Positions 25,969 through 36,123 of a DNA stretch of 64,000 nucleotides are shown one piece after another (the stretch's first letter is position 1; each line of letters starts with the position of its first letter). This stretch comes from Christiangramia fulva. Its GTDB lineage: Bacteria; Bacteroidota; Bacteroidia; Flavobacteriales; Flavobacteriaceae. The stretch lies in contig NZ_CP028136.1 of assembly GCF_003024155.1 (NCBI RefSeq), forward strand, positions 372,001-436,000. The letters are read 5' to 3'. Under the pieces are notes generated by a model. It was not told where the DNA came from and ran no database searches. It saw nothing but the letters and a program-made list of their open reading frames with translations. The translations under genes were made by a program, and so were the position numbers.

Positions 25969-27402
25969 ATGCGGATACTACTTACCGGAGCTAACGGCTA
26001 TATTGGAATGCGACTTTTGCCGCAGCTGATTGGCCAGGGACATGAAGTGATTTGTGCGGTAAGAAACCGCGACCGTTTTACCTCTTATGACGGAATCAAA
26101 GACCATGTAGAGATTGTCGAGATTGACTTTATTCATGACGATTCGCCTCCCGAAGAAATTAAAAATATTGATGTTGCATACTACCTCATCCATTCGATGA
26201 CGGCTGCAACCAAAGATTTTGACAGGATCGAAGCGACCGCCGCCAGGAATTTCAATAAAATGATGGCGAACACCTCGGTAAAACAGGTGATCTATCTAAG
26301 CGGAATCATCAATGAAGATAAACTTTCGCGACACCTGCAGTCCAGAAAAATGGTAGAGGAAATCCTCTACAAGGGAAGTTTCAATTTGACGGTTTTAAGA
26401 GCAGCAATTATTGTAGGTTCAGGAAGTTCTTCCTTCGAAATTATACGGGACCTGTGCGAAAAACTTCCGGCCATGATCACTCCAAAATGGGTGAAAACGC
26501 GCTGCCAGCCTATCGCGATACGCAACGTCATTCAATACCTCACCGGAGTAATCGCAAGAGAAGAATGCTTTAATCAGTCGTTTGATATTGGAGGACCGGA
26601 CATACTTACGTACCAGGAAATGATGGAACAATATGCCGAAGTACGGAAGTTAAAAATCTGGATCATCGGGGTGCCGGTGATGTCTCCAAAATTGAGTTCC
26701 TACTGGTTGTATTTCGTAACCTCAACTTCTTACAGACTGGCACAAAATCTAATTGACTCTATGAGTGTGGAGGTGATCACCAAAGACACCAGACTTCAGG
26801 AAATGTTGAATATTGACCTCATAGATTATAAGGAAGCAATTCGAATGGCTTTTTATAAGATAGAACAAAACGAAGTGATTTCCAGCTGGAAAGATTCACT
26901 TAGCAGCGGGCGCTTCCGCAGAGATCTCAACAGGTATATTCAAATCCCGACTTACGGATGCCTTCAGGATAAAAAGTCGGTTAAAATAAGAAATCCGAAG
27001 GAAGTTCTTGAAAGACTCTGGTCTATTGGTGGTCAAACCGGCTGGTATTACGCCGATTTTCTCTGGAAGCTTCGAGGTTTTATGGATAAAATGGCCGGTG
27101 GTGTTGGGCTTCGCCGGGGAAGAACGCATCCATCTAAGATCAATGCCGGGGATTCGCTTGACTTCTGGAGGGTTTTACTTGCCGATAAGCAACAACGCAG
27201 GCTGCTACTTTTTGCCGAAATGAAAGTTCCCGGCGAAGCATGGCTGGAATTTAATATAGATGAAAATAATATTCTTCATCAAAATGCGACTTTCAGGCCA
27301 AAAGGCTTATTAGGGCGCGCCTACTGGTATTCTATGTACCCATTTCACTATTTTATTTTTGAAGGAATGATCAACCGAATTGCGAAAGGCAAGAAAATGT
27401 AA
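25969..27402 (+). CDS. NAD(P)-binding SDR-type protein with C-terminal DUF2867-like domain
   Basis: 477 residues from the ATG at 25969. The frame also holds a TTG seven codons earlier, but MRILLTGANGYIG is the natural start of a Rossmann fold. Residues 1-about 280 form an atypical short-chain dehydrogenase domain (GANGYIGMRLLPQL, YYLIHSMTAA, VIYLSGI); the usual YxxxK catalytic pair is not clear. The C-terminal about 150 residues, rich in Trp and with GWYYADFLWKLRG and AWLEFNIDENN, look like the DUF2867 domain that often follows this fold. Substrate unknown. A BCCT transporter follows about 30 bases later. Confidence 0.82.
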   Translation: MRILLTGANGYIGMRLLPQLIGQGHEVICAVRNRDRFTSYDGIKDHVEIVEIDFIHDDSPPEEIKNIDVAYYLIHSMTAATKDFDRIEATAARNFNKMMANTSVKQVIYLSGIINEDKLSRHLQSRKMVEEILYKGSFNLTVLRAAIIVGSGSSSFEIIRDLCEKLPAMITPKWVKTRCQPIAIRNVIQYLTGVIAREECFNQSFDIGGPDILTYQEMMEQYAEVRKLKIWIIGVPVMSPKLSSYWLYFVTSTSYRLAQNLIDSMSVEVITKDTRLQEMLNIDLIDYKEAIRMAFYKIEQNEVISSWKDSLSSGRFRRDLNRYIQIPTYGCLQDKKSVKIRNPKEVLERLWSIGGQTGWYYADFLWKLRGFMDKMAGGVGLRRGRTHPSKINAGDSLDFWRVLLADKQQRRLLLFAEMKVPGEAWLEFNIDENNILHQNATFRPKGLLGRAYWYSMYPFHYFIFEGMINRIAKGKKM

Positions 27403-27433
27403 TAGTTTTAGGCAAAGACTAACTTTTATTTTT

Positions 27434-28924
27434 TTGAAGAAATACCCAAAAATCCTCATCAATAATGGCATCTTTCTTATTTCAGCCATTTTACTTTTGA
27501 GTGGTTCTATTTTCATCTTTATTTATACCGAATATTTTTACGACCTCATTGAATCAGTTTCTCTTTGGGTGCGCAATTATTTTGGGCAGTTCTACCTGGT
27601 CACCGGATTACTTTGTGTGATAATTTTACTTATTCTGGCTTTCAGCAAATTTGGAAAAAAACGATTAGGCGCGCCAAAGCCCGAGTTTGACCAACTTTCA
27701 TGGATCGCGATGTTATACAGTGCCGGGATGGGAGCGGGAATTTTACTTAGAGCCGTTCAGGAACCCGTTTTTATGTTTCTGAATCCGCCCATAGAAACCG
27801 GGGCCTCTCCCGAAAGTATTTCCCTGGAATACACTTTTTATCAATGGGGATTTACAGCCTGGGCATTTTATGGATTATTCGCAGTGGTTCTGGCCTATTC
27901 CATTTTTATTCAGCAGAAAAAAGTACAATTGGGAAAAGCTACGGAAGGACTAAAAAAAGTCCGGTACCTGCCGGAAAGTATCGATATTCTCACCATTTTA
28001 ACAACTGTAATTGGTTTGGTTGCGGCTATTGGTTTGGGCACAACACAGATCGAGGGAGGAATTAGCCATTTCATGAGCAGGGAACCGGGCAGTTTAATCA
28101 CTAATATGATGCTGGTCTTTCTCATTTGTTTCCTCGCGTTTATTTCGGCCTGGTCGGGAGTGAACAGAGGTATCAAAAGAATCTCTAACTGGAATATTTA
28201 TCTAGCCGTTTTCCTCATGCTTTTTGTCTTTTTTCAGGCAGATATTTCTGGAATTCTGCAAAACTTCTTCAAATCCCTTTATTTTTATGTCCGCGACTTT
28301 ATTCCACTGAGCCTTGCAATGGGGAATTATGATCCCGGGAAAGCTTTTTTGACCGACTGGACCTATTATTACTGGGCTTTCTGGCTGGCCTGGGCCCCTT
28401 TTACAGGGATCTTTATTGCCCGAATCTCAAAAGGAAGAACCATCAGGGAAATGATCATTGGCGTTTTATTGATACCGTCCCTTGGAAGTTTCTTCTGGTT
28501 TAGCGTGTTTGGGCATTCCGCGTTTAAGTTTATAGAAAATCTGGAGGAATATCACAGTGAATTTGGAAACGTGTTCACCTCAATATTCGTTTTTTTGGAA
28601 GCCTATCCGTTTTCAGGAATTATCGCATTATTGGTAATACTTCTGCTTATTAGTTTCCTGGTCACCTCGGTAGACAGTGCTATTTTTGTTTTAAGTATGT
28701 TCACCGATGGCGGAAGACAGGAACCCCGCAAAAGATTTCGTCTTGCCTGGGCGGTGATAATTTGTATTTTTTGCGAAGCTATAATTGTGTTGGGGCAGGT
28801 AAAACCTACATCAAATGTGCTCACCGCAATGCAAAAACTACTGATAATTACCTCTTTGCCCTTTGCTTTTTTCACCATTTATCTGATGCTGGTGATGCTC
28901 AAAAGACTTTTCAAAAAGAGGTAG
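27434..28924 (+). CDS. BCCT family (betaine/choline/carnitine) transporter
   Basis: About 496 residues with some twelve membrane helices. The family signature in helix 8 is clear: WTYYYWAFWLAWAPF then GIFIARISKGRTIRE. The glycine-rich motif reads SAGMGAGILLRAVQEP; the aromatic residues that usually follow the glycines (as in BetP GMGIGLIFYG) are Leu-Arg here, so the substrate may differ from betaine. No ATG is available at the N-terminus. I take the TTG at 27434 (LKKYPKIL reads MKKYPKIL); another TTG at 27380 would overlap the upstream gene. The stop directly abuts the stop of the convergent CtlX gene. Confidence 0.85.
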   Translation: MKKYPKILINNGIFLISAILLLSGSIFIFIYTEYFYDLIESVSLWVRNYFGQFYLVTGLLCVIILLILAFSKFGKKRLGAPKPEFDQLSWIAMLYSAGMGAGILLRAVQEPVFMFLNPPIETGASPESISLEYTFYQWGFTAWAFYGLFAVVLAYSIFIQQKKVQLGKATEGLKKVRYLPESIDILTILTTVIGLVAAIGLGTTQIEGGISHFMSREPGSLITNMMLVFLICFLAFISAWSGVNRGIKRISNWNIYLAVFLMLFVFFQADISGILQNFFKSLYFYVRDFIPLSLAMGNYDPGKAFLTDWTYYYWAFWLAWAPFTGIFIARISKGRTIREMIIGVLLIPSLGSFFWFSVFGHSAFKFIENLEEYHSEFGNVFTSIFVFLEAYPFSGIIALLVILLLISFLVTSVDSAIFVLSMFTDGGRQEPRKRFRLAWAVIICIFCEAIIVLGQVKPTSNVLTAMQKLLIITSLPFAFFTIYLMLVMLKRLFKKR

Positions 28925-29848
28925 TTACGCTTTTGGAAGAAAAACTTCTGCCATCATACAACGGGCACTTCCTCCCCCACAGGTTTCTATAGTTTCGATC
29001 TTTGAACTAAGGATCTCACAGTAATTTTCAATCTTTTCAACCTGTTCCAGAGTAAGGCTTCGCCTTGCCCTTTCACTCATTACGAGGTATTTTTTATCCC
29101 GGCCCTGCACTTCAAGCATATTCCCTGCAAATTCATGCATCTGTTTCTCGCTAATATTTATGATCTCCTTGCCATCCTCTTTCAAGTGCTTTACCAAATT
29201 CTTCTTTTCCTTTTTATCATCAACAGTATCGAGACAAATAATTGCAAATTCTTCTCCAACACACATCATCACATTGGTATGATAGATGGGAAGCCGCTTA
29301 TCACCAACCGTTTGATTTGCATGGAAGATAACTGGCGTAAATTCAAAATCTTCGCAGAATTCGATCAACAGGTCCTCATCGGCTCTCGGGGAGATGGCGC
29401 AGTAAGCTTTTTGATTTGGACGATCTAAAATAAGACTCCCCGTTCCTTCCAGAAAAACATCATCTTCTTCACCTGAAGTATAATCGGTAATATCGGTGAT
29501 TTTAAATCCGGCTTTTTCAAGTTCTTCAAAATATTGTAGTCGGCGTTCTTTTCTCCGGTTTTCAGCAAACATGGGATACAGGGCAATTTGCCCATCTTCA
29601 TGAAAAGACACCCAGTTATTTGGAAAAATGGAATCCGGAGTATTGTCTTCCAGAATATCGTCTACCACAATCACATTCACTCCCACATTGCGGAGTTTGG
29701 CTACAAATTCATCGAATTCTTTTGCTGCCCAGACATTTAGATCGGGAGACTTTAAATTTTTCTGAAAATAATTGTTCACAGCGGTTTCCTCGTTCATTCT
29801 AAAAGCTACGGGGCGAACCATCAAAATGGTATCGGTGATCTGTTTCAT
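28925..29848 (-). CDS. ctlX: Arginine deiminase-related amidinotransferase, CtlX type
   Basis: 307-residue enzyme of the guanidino-group-modifying (amidinotransferase / pentein) superfamily. Typical features are PNNWVSFHEDG, the acidic FLEGTGSLILDR loop, the active-site His in YHTNVMMCVG and the nucleophile Cys297 in GGGSARCMMAEVF near the end. CtlX proteins are linked to citrulline use in other bacteria; the substrate here is inferred only by family. It starts one base after the stop of a second pentein enzyme, so the two form an operon. Confidence 0.82.
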   Translation of the reverse strand: MKQITDTILMVRPVAFRMNEETAVNNYFQKNLKSPDLNVWAAKEFDEFVAKLRNVGVNVIVVDDILEDNTPDSIFPNNWVSFHEDGQIALYPMFAENRRKERRLQYFEELEKAGFKITDITDYTSGEEDDVFLEGTGSLILDRPNQKAYCAISPRADEDLLIEFCEDFEFTPVIFHANQTVGDKRLPIYHTNVMMCVGEEFAIICLDTVDDKKEKKNLVKHLKEDGKEIINISEKQMHEFAGNMLEVQGRDKKYLVMSERARRSLTLEQVEKIENYCEILSSKIETIETCGGGSARCMMAEVFLPKA

Positions 29849-29849
29849 C

Positions 29850-30761
29850 TTAATCTCTAATTAATGGCAGGGTTGAACATCTCAATAAGCCTTCCTGTTT
29901 GGATATTTCAGCATAAGGAACTTCTTCAACTTTAATACCCTGTTCCCTCAGCCAGGCATTCAAACGCGTAAAATTTCTTTCTGAAATGACTACCTCTTCA
30001 GAAATTGAAAAAATATTGGAATTCATATCATACATTTCATCGCGGGTGATCTCATAGATATTCGCTCTTCCGAAGAACTTTACCAGCCAATCATATTCTT
30101 CCGGATTCAGGAAACCTTCTTTGTAGATAATGGCTTTATTTTTTCCTACGGGCTGAAAACAGCAATCCAGGTGCAGCGCATTATCCCTTGCAATGGTATT
30201 GGACTTTTTTAAGTTGAAGCTCACCACTTTTTTATCCGGAAAAAGTTGCTGTAAAGCATCCACTGCCTGAATATTCGTGCGGGCGGTAATAAAATTTTTA
30301 TAGTCTTTGCCCTTATAAGTTCCCACGAAAATATGATCTCCCATGGGCATAACGTCCCCGCCCTCAATATGGGCTTCTTCGGGAAGTTTTATAATTTTTT
30401 CAGGATTAATTTGCTTTAAAACCTCATCTATAGCTTCAATTTCCTTTTCGCGATCAGGAAGAATATTAGATTTAATAAATTTATCTTCTATCACAAAAGC
30501 GATATCACGAGTAAAAATCTGGTTATAATCAGGGATAATCTTTGGCCTGAAAACCTTTACATCATATTTCTCAAAAACTGCAGCAACGGCTTCAATTTCT
30601 TCCACCATATCTTCTTCCTTGGGATAAGTTCCTGCCAGGATATGTTCTTTTGATTTTGGATCGTAAGCTTCTTCAAGTGAAGGCGCAGGGCCATTGCTTT
30701 TTGCGGTTCCCAAAACCACGGCTCTCAGCCGCGAAGTTTCGTTGATTATGTGTAGTTTCAT
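29850..30761 (-). CDS. Dimethylarginine dimethylaminohydrolase / amidinotransferase-like protein
   Basis: 303 residues of the pentein superfamily that acts on arginine-like guanidino groups. Catalytic candidates are the acidic EGGD motif (HIEGGDVMPMG), His in NALHLDCCFQPVG and Cys295 in LLRCSTLPLIRD at the C-terminus. The N-terminus (INETSRLRAVVLG) is typical. Whether it is a deiminase, a dimethylarginine hydrolase or an amidinotransferase cannot be decided. It is first of a two-gene operon with ctlX, behind its own promoter box. Confidence 0.8.
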   Translation of the reverse strand: MKLHIINETSRLRAVVLGTAKSNGPAPSLEEAYDPKSKEHILAGTYPKEEDMVEEIEAVAAVFEKYDVKVFRPKIIPDYNQIFTRDIAFVIEDKFIKSNILPDREKEIEAIDEVLKQINPEKIIKLPEEAHIEGGDVMPMGDHIFVGTYKGKDYKNFITARTNIQAVDALQQLFPDKKVVSFNLKKSNTIARDNALHLDCCFQPVGKNKAIIYKEGFLNPEEYDWLVKFFGRANIYEITRDEMYDMNSNIFSISEEVVISERNFTRLNAWLREQGIKVEEVPYAEISKQEGLLRCSTLPLIRD

Positions 30762-30780
30762 CGGGAATTTCCAATTTTGA

Positions 30781-30788
30781 CAAATATA
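30781..30788 (-). promoter_or_regulatory. -7 promoter box of the pentein enzyme operon
   Basis: Minus strand TATATTTG, a full match to TAnnTTTG, 19 bases upstream of the ATG at 30761. It directly follows the hairpin that ends gltA. The -33 element is not evident. Confidence 0.55.
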
Positions 30789-30816
30789 GAAAAAGCTTCA
30801 TTTTAACATGAAGCCT
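30789..30816 (-). terminator. gltA terminator
   Basis: Minus strand GCTTCAT-GTTAAA-ATGAAGC-TTTTTC: a 7-bp stem followed by five T, 30 bases after the gltA stop. Confidence 0.7.
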
Positions 30817-30845
30817 TTCCTTAATTTACTTTAATGAAAGTTTTC

Positions 30846-32129
30846 TTAACGACTGCCTAGTGGCTTAAAATCTCTATGATTCGGCCCAACGTAAATTTGT
30901 CTTGGACGACCTATTGGCTCTTTATTCAATCGCATTTCCCTCCATTGAGCGATCCATCCTGGCAAACGTCCCAGAGCGAACATCACGGTAAACATTTCTA
31001 CAGGAATTCCAAGAGCCCTGTATATAATGCCTGAGTAAAAATCAACATTTGGATACAGTTTTCTTTGTACGAAATAATCGTCTTCCAAAGCTTCTTTTTC
31101 AAGACCTTTTGCGATGTCCAGTACAGGATCATCTACTCCAAGCTGACCAAGAACCTCATCTGCAGATTTCTTGATAATTTTCGCACGCGGATCGAAATTT
31201 TTATAAACTCTATGACCAAAGCCCATCAAACGGAAAGGATCCTCCTTGTCTTTAGCTTTTTCCATAAATTTATGAGTATCTCCACCATCTTCTTTTATCC
31301 TTTCCAGCATTTCAATTACGGCCTGGTTAGCGCCACCGTGAAGTGGGCCCCATAAAGCAGAAACACCGGCAGAAATAGAAGCGAATAATCCGGCATGTGA
31401 AGAACCTACCATTCTTACCGTTGAAGTAGAACAGTTTTGTTCGTGATCGGCATGAAGGATCAGTAACTTATCCAAAGCATCTATAACCGTTTTATCTACT
31501 TTATAACTTTTCCCGGGTTTTTCGAACATCATTTTATGAAGATTCTCCACATAATCGAGAGACTCATCTCCATAATTTAAAGGAAGACTATGTTTTTTGC
31601 GAAGCGTCCAGGCGGCAAGAACAGGAAATTTACCCATGATCTTAACAATTGCCTTATACATATCTCCTTCTGAAGAAACATCAACTGAAGAAGGATTAAA
31701 GGCGGTAAGCGCGCTTGTCAAAGAAGCAAGCACACCCATGGGATGAGCCGCTTTTGGAAATCCGTCAAGGATTTTCTTCATCTCCTCATCTACATGAGAT
31801 TGTTCTTTAATGTCATTGGTAAACTTTTCCAGCTGCTCTTTATTAGGAAGCTCACCAAAGATTAAAAGGAAAGCTACCTCAAGGAAATCGGCTTTTTCAG
31901 CAAGATCCTCTATGGCATAGCCACGGTATCTTAAAATTCCTTTTTCACCATCAAGGAACGTAATCGCACTTTCACAGCTACCTGTATTTTTATATCCGGG
32001 ATCAAGAGTAATAAGTCCAGCTTCTGCACGAAGTTTCTTAATCTCTATACCTACTTCATTTTCGGTTCCTACTGTAACCGGAAACTCATATTCTTTTCCA
32101 TCATATTGGAGGGTCGCAACTTTAGACAT
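30846..32129 (-). CDS. gltA: Citrate synthase
   Basis: Condenses acetyl-CoA and oxaloacetate at the entry of the TCA cycle. Type II (allosteric-family) citrate synthase of 427 residues. Active-site regions are visible: HADHEQNCSTSTVRMVGSS, LWGPLHGGANQAV and MGFGHRVYKNFDPRA, plus PGYKNTGSCESAITFLDG near the N-terminus. It is a single gene, followed by its own terminator. About 250 bases upstream (to the glycogen synthase stop) hold no gene. Confidence 0.97.
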   Translation of the reverse strand: MSKVATLQYDGKEYEFPVTVGTENEVGIEIKKLRAEAGLITLDPGYKNTGSCESAITFLDGEKGILRYRGYAIEDLAEKADFLEVAFLLIFGELPNKEQLEKFTNDIKEQSHVDEEMKKILDGFPKAAHPMGVLASLTSALTAFNPSSVDVSSEGDMYKAIVKIMGKFPVLAAWTLRKKHSLPLNYGDESLDYVENLHKMMFEKPGKSYKVDKTVIDALDKLLILHADHEQNCSTSTVRMVGSSHAGLFASISAGVSALWGPLHGGANQAVIEMLERIKEDGGDTHKFMEKAKDKEDPFRLMGFGHRVYKNFDPRAKIIKKSADEVLGQLGVDDPVLDIAKGLEKEALEDDYFVQRKLYPNVDFYSGIIYRALGIPVEMFTVMFALGRLPGWIAQWREMRLNKEPIGRPRQIYVGPNHRDFKPLGSR

Positions 32130-32380
32130 AGTATATATAGTTCTTTTTAATTAAAATTTTCAAGCCTTGCTAAAATACGAAATTTAGTGTTAAAATAAAT
32201 TGAACCACACTGCCGAAATTGCAGAAAATCCCTTTATTTCTTAGGTTTTCGGTATAATTTAATGAAGAAGCTAAAAAATTATAATCCAATTTGATCATAA
32301 GTCTCTCAATATCTAAAAAATAAAGAATTATGATATTATTTTCATCTTCCTAAAAAATCATATCCAATCGCAAAAATTAC

Positions 32381-33919
32381 CTATAGCACATATAAATATT
32401 TATAATATTCATCTACCGATTTTTCCCAGGTGAACCTTTGATTTCTCGCATTTTCACAAATAGCTTTCCAGCGCTCCTGGTCCTGGAAAAAAAGATCGAC
32501 AGTTTCTGAAAAAACCTTTACAAAATCCTCTTCCTGCTCGGTAGTAGTTTCTCCATTAAAACTAAAGCCAGTTTCTCCATGCACAACAGTATCTTTTAAA
32601 CCTCCGGTATGATGCACAAGACAAGGCTGGCCGTTCCTCATCGCCAGCATCTGACTTATTCCACAGGGTTCAAACTGGCTTGGCATTAAATAAAGGTTTG
32701 ATTCCTGGTACAGCATATCAATAATACTCTCAGACTGCGCATTGATAAAAATGAAATTTTTATGACGGTAGCTCGCTTCCCTGAAAAGAGCTTCATATTC
32801 GGGCGCGCCTGTTCCCAGCAGGACATATACCCCTTTTACTTCCTGAAGCTTTTTCATAAGCCTGTCCAAAAGCTCAGGCGCATCTTTAAAGAAGAAGAAT
32901 TTTTGCTCGGTAAGCCTGGCAACACTTGTACAGATAAAATCTGGCGGAAATTCCTGAAACCTGGTAAGTTTCTCACCGGTATGAGCAAGATAATGTGCCT
33001 TATAATCTTTGTTATCTTCCTGCAACCATCTAAAAAGTCTTCTGATGCATTGCCTGAAAAGGATACCTTTTTCCGCTACAGCGATATTTGTATAATTGGC
33101 TCCGTTCAAAATTCCAAATAAGCGGTTTTCCGCGGCAGCTTTTTTCAGATCTTCCTCTAAACCTTCACCTCCAATAAAATGAGGCGGATTACTTGGTTTT
33201 TGAATATCTTCTTTATAGGAAGGAGAAACCGTGTGAACAGCATCGGCAAGACGAATGCCAACGGCCATCAGGTTGATGCAGTCAAGATACCGGCGGTCAT
33301 AAAGTTTATGGTAATCAAATTCAACATCAGGAAAAAAGGCTTTCACTGAAGAATAACTGTTTTCAAATGGTCTGATCCCCTGGATGGCAAGATTATGAAT
33401 AGAATAAACAAACCTGATATTGCGAAGCGCTGAAAATCTTGGATGAAATTCTTTTAAAAAAAGCAACATGCTCGTATGCCAGTCGTGAAGATGTACAATA
33501 TCAAGCTCACCAAGAATCTTGTCTCTGATCGCTGCGCCTACCGCTGTGCAAAACAAGGCAAACATACTTGCATCGGTAAAAAAAGGCTGATCAGGATCGT
33601 TGAAATAAATATGGGCGATGTCTCCGGCTTTAATTTCGGGGTGATGAACCACAAAATGTTTAATGCCTTCAATTTCCTTTTTTCCCGGAACCTTATAAAT
33701 TCCAGCCGTTTGTTGCTGCCCCCTGAAAAAAAATCGCACCTCGGCCAGTTTTTCACCTTCCTGATGCAATCGGGAATAAGAAGGAGTAATGACATTTACA
33801 GAATCTCCACGGGCAGCAATTTGTCTTGGAACATCCCTCACAACATCTCCCATTCCTCCCGCTTTACATTTAGGGATTCCATCATTTTCTGCAGCTACAA
33901 ATAAAAAACGTTTTTTCAA
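32381..33919 (-). CDS. glgA: Glycogen/starch synthase (GT5)
   Basis: Elongates alpha-1,4-glucan from a nucleotide-glucose donor. 512 residues with the two-domain GT-B fold. The N-terminal donor loop is KAGGMGDVVRDVP (bacterial GlgA has K-x-G-G-L). Also seen are LDIVHLHDWHTS, and in the C-terminal half LGTGAPEY, then MPSQFEPCGISQMLAMRNG with the catalytic Glu, and HHTGGLKDTV. The adjacent insertion FGILNGANYT matches the family. No glgB, glgC or glgP is near, so it is a solitary gene here. Confidence 0.9.
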   Translation of the reverse strand: MKKRFLFVAAENDGIPKCKAGGMGDVVRDVPRQIAARGDSVNVITPSYSRLHQEGEKLAEVRFFFRGQQQTAGIYKVPGKKEIEGIKHFVVHHPEIKAGDIAHIYFNDPDQPFFTDASMFALFCTAVGAAIRDKILGELDIVHLHDWHTSMLLFLKEFHPRFSALRNIRFVYSIHNLAIQGIRPFENSYSSVKAFFPDVEFDYHKLYDRRYLDCINLMAVGIRLADAVHTVSPSYKEDIQKPSNPPHFIGGEGLEEDLKKAAAENRLFGILNGANYTNIAVAEKGILFRQCIRRLFRWLQEDNKDYKAHYLAHTGEKLTRFQEFPPDFICTSVARLTEQKFFFFKDAPELLDRLMKKLQEVKGVYVLLGTGAPEYEALFREASYRHKNFIFINAQSESIIDMLYQESNLYLMPSQFEPCGISQMLAMRNGQPCLVHHTGGLKDTVVHGETGFSFNGETTTEQEEDFVKVFSETVDLFFQDQERWKAICENARNQRFTWEKSVDEYYKYLYVL

Positions 33920-34030
33920 TTTAATGTATGTCTGATTGGATCATGAAGTTAAGGAATATGCTGGGATAGACGCAATTATATTTATTTAAATCATTGTTAA
34001 TAATGGAATTGGAACAGGGGTTTTATGCAT

Positions 34031-34056
34031 AAAAAAACCTCTTCGAAAAGAGGTTT
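34031..34056 (-). terminator. eno terminator with UUCG tetraloop
   Basis: Minus strand AACCTCTT-TTCG-AAGAGGTT followed by TTTTT: a perfect 8-bp stem with a stable UUCG loop and a T-run, about 30 bases after the enolase stop. A strong intrinsic terminator. Confidence 0.9.
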
Positions 34057-34083
34057 AAAAATATTAAAGAATTAAATTTTCAA

Positions 34084-35385
<1,302 letters not shown>

Positions 35386-35515
35386 TTAGTTAATTGAATA
35401 AGATGCAAGATACAAAGACACCAGTTAAAAAGCGAGTAAACACGGTAGTTTTAAAGCAATTATAACAAGAAAATAACGATAACGTTTTCGGTAGAATGGA
35501 AATCTGAAAGCTGTA

Positions 35516-36040
35516 TTAACGATCTAATACCCATCCCAATTGCACGGCAATAATTGGAAGCAGGTACGAATCTCCTACTTCAGAATATCCAAAGCCCAGT
35601 CCTAAATTGACATTAACTTTAAAGTTGTTGTCATAAACGCGCTGTAAGCCCCATGCCGGACCAGCTACAAGTCCATAATCGCTGCTGTATTTTAAATCTC
35701 CAAATATGGGATTTCCACCGGTAATGGAAGCTATTCCTGCAATATAGTTCGCGCTGTTTCCTGAAGTATTCCTTTTATCATCAATCCGCTTTTGAAAATT
35801 ATAGTAATAACGGTATTGCGTTTTAAAACCGGGATAAATACCATAATGCGATTCTCCCAGGGAATGTAGGTAAGAAAAACCAAGACCAAAATCGAGATCG
35901 ATGCTAGACTTTTCACCAATTGAAAGTTCATATTCGGCAGAAGGCGTGAATGCATTGAGAGAAAACTGACTCCCGGTATTGTTCTGAGCCAAAGCCGAAA
36001 TGCAAATTAAAGAACAAAAAATAAGGAAAAGTCTTTTCAC
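35516..36040 (-). CDS. Small outer-membrane beta-barrel protein (tandem copy 1)
   Basis: 174 residues with a signal peptide (MKRLFLIFCSLICISALAQ). The rest alternates polar and hydrophobic residues with many Tyr/Gly, ending IAVQLGWVLDR, as in an eight-stranded outer-membrane barrel. It is clearly homologous along its length to the next gene upstream (shared QFSLN, PSAEYE, QYRYYYNFKKR-like, GGNP(I/V)FGD, GPAWGLQR(V/I)YD). Function unknown. Confidence 0.8.
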   Translation of the reverse strand: MKRLFLIFCSLICISALAQNNTGSQFSLNAFTPSAEYELSIGEKSSIDLDFGLGFSYLHSLGESHYGIYPGFKTQYRYYYNFQKRIDDKRNTSGNSANYIAGIASITGGNPIFGDLKYSSDYGLVAGPAWGLQRVYDNNFKVNVNLGLGFGYSEVGDSYLLPIIAVQLGWVLDR

Positions 36041-36086
36041 AGAATGAGGCGATTAAGGACCTCCAAAATAATCAACTTTAGGATAA

Positions 36087-36115
36087 GAAAAAAGCCGGGA
36101 AAAATTTCTCCGGCT
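36087..36115 (-). terminator. Terminator between the two tandem outer-membrane protein genes
   Basis: Minus strand AGCCGG-(A)-GAAA-TT-TTTC-CCGGCT followed by TTTTT: a long stem with one bulged base and a T-run, just after the stop of the gene at 36124-36648. It suggests that the two paralogues are transcribed separately. Confidence 0.75.
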
Positions 36116-36123
36116 CTTGTTTA

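Noticed and set aside
32130..32380. 250-base gap between gltA and glgA
   Set aside because: Searched by eye for small ORFs, tRNA, repeats and hairpins; A/T-rich with nothing that stands out.
35440..35505. AACG-TTAT-CGTT palindrome upstream of eno as a possible operator
   Set aside because: Arms of only 4 bp in an A/T-rich region and no regulator gene nearby; too weak to list as a site.
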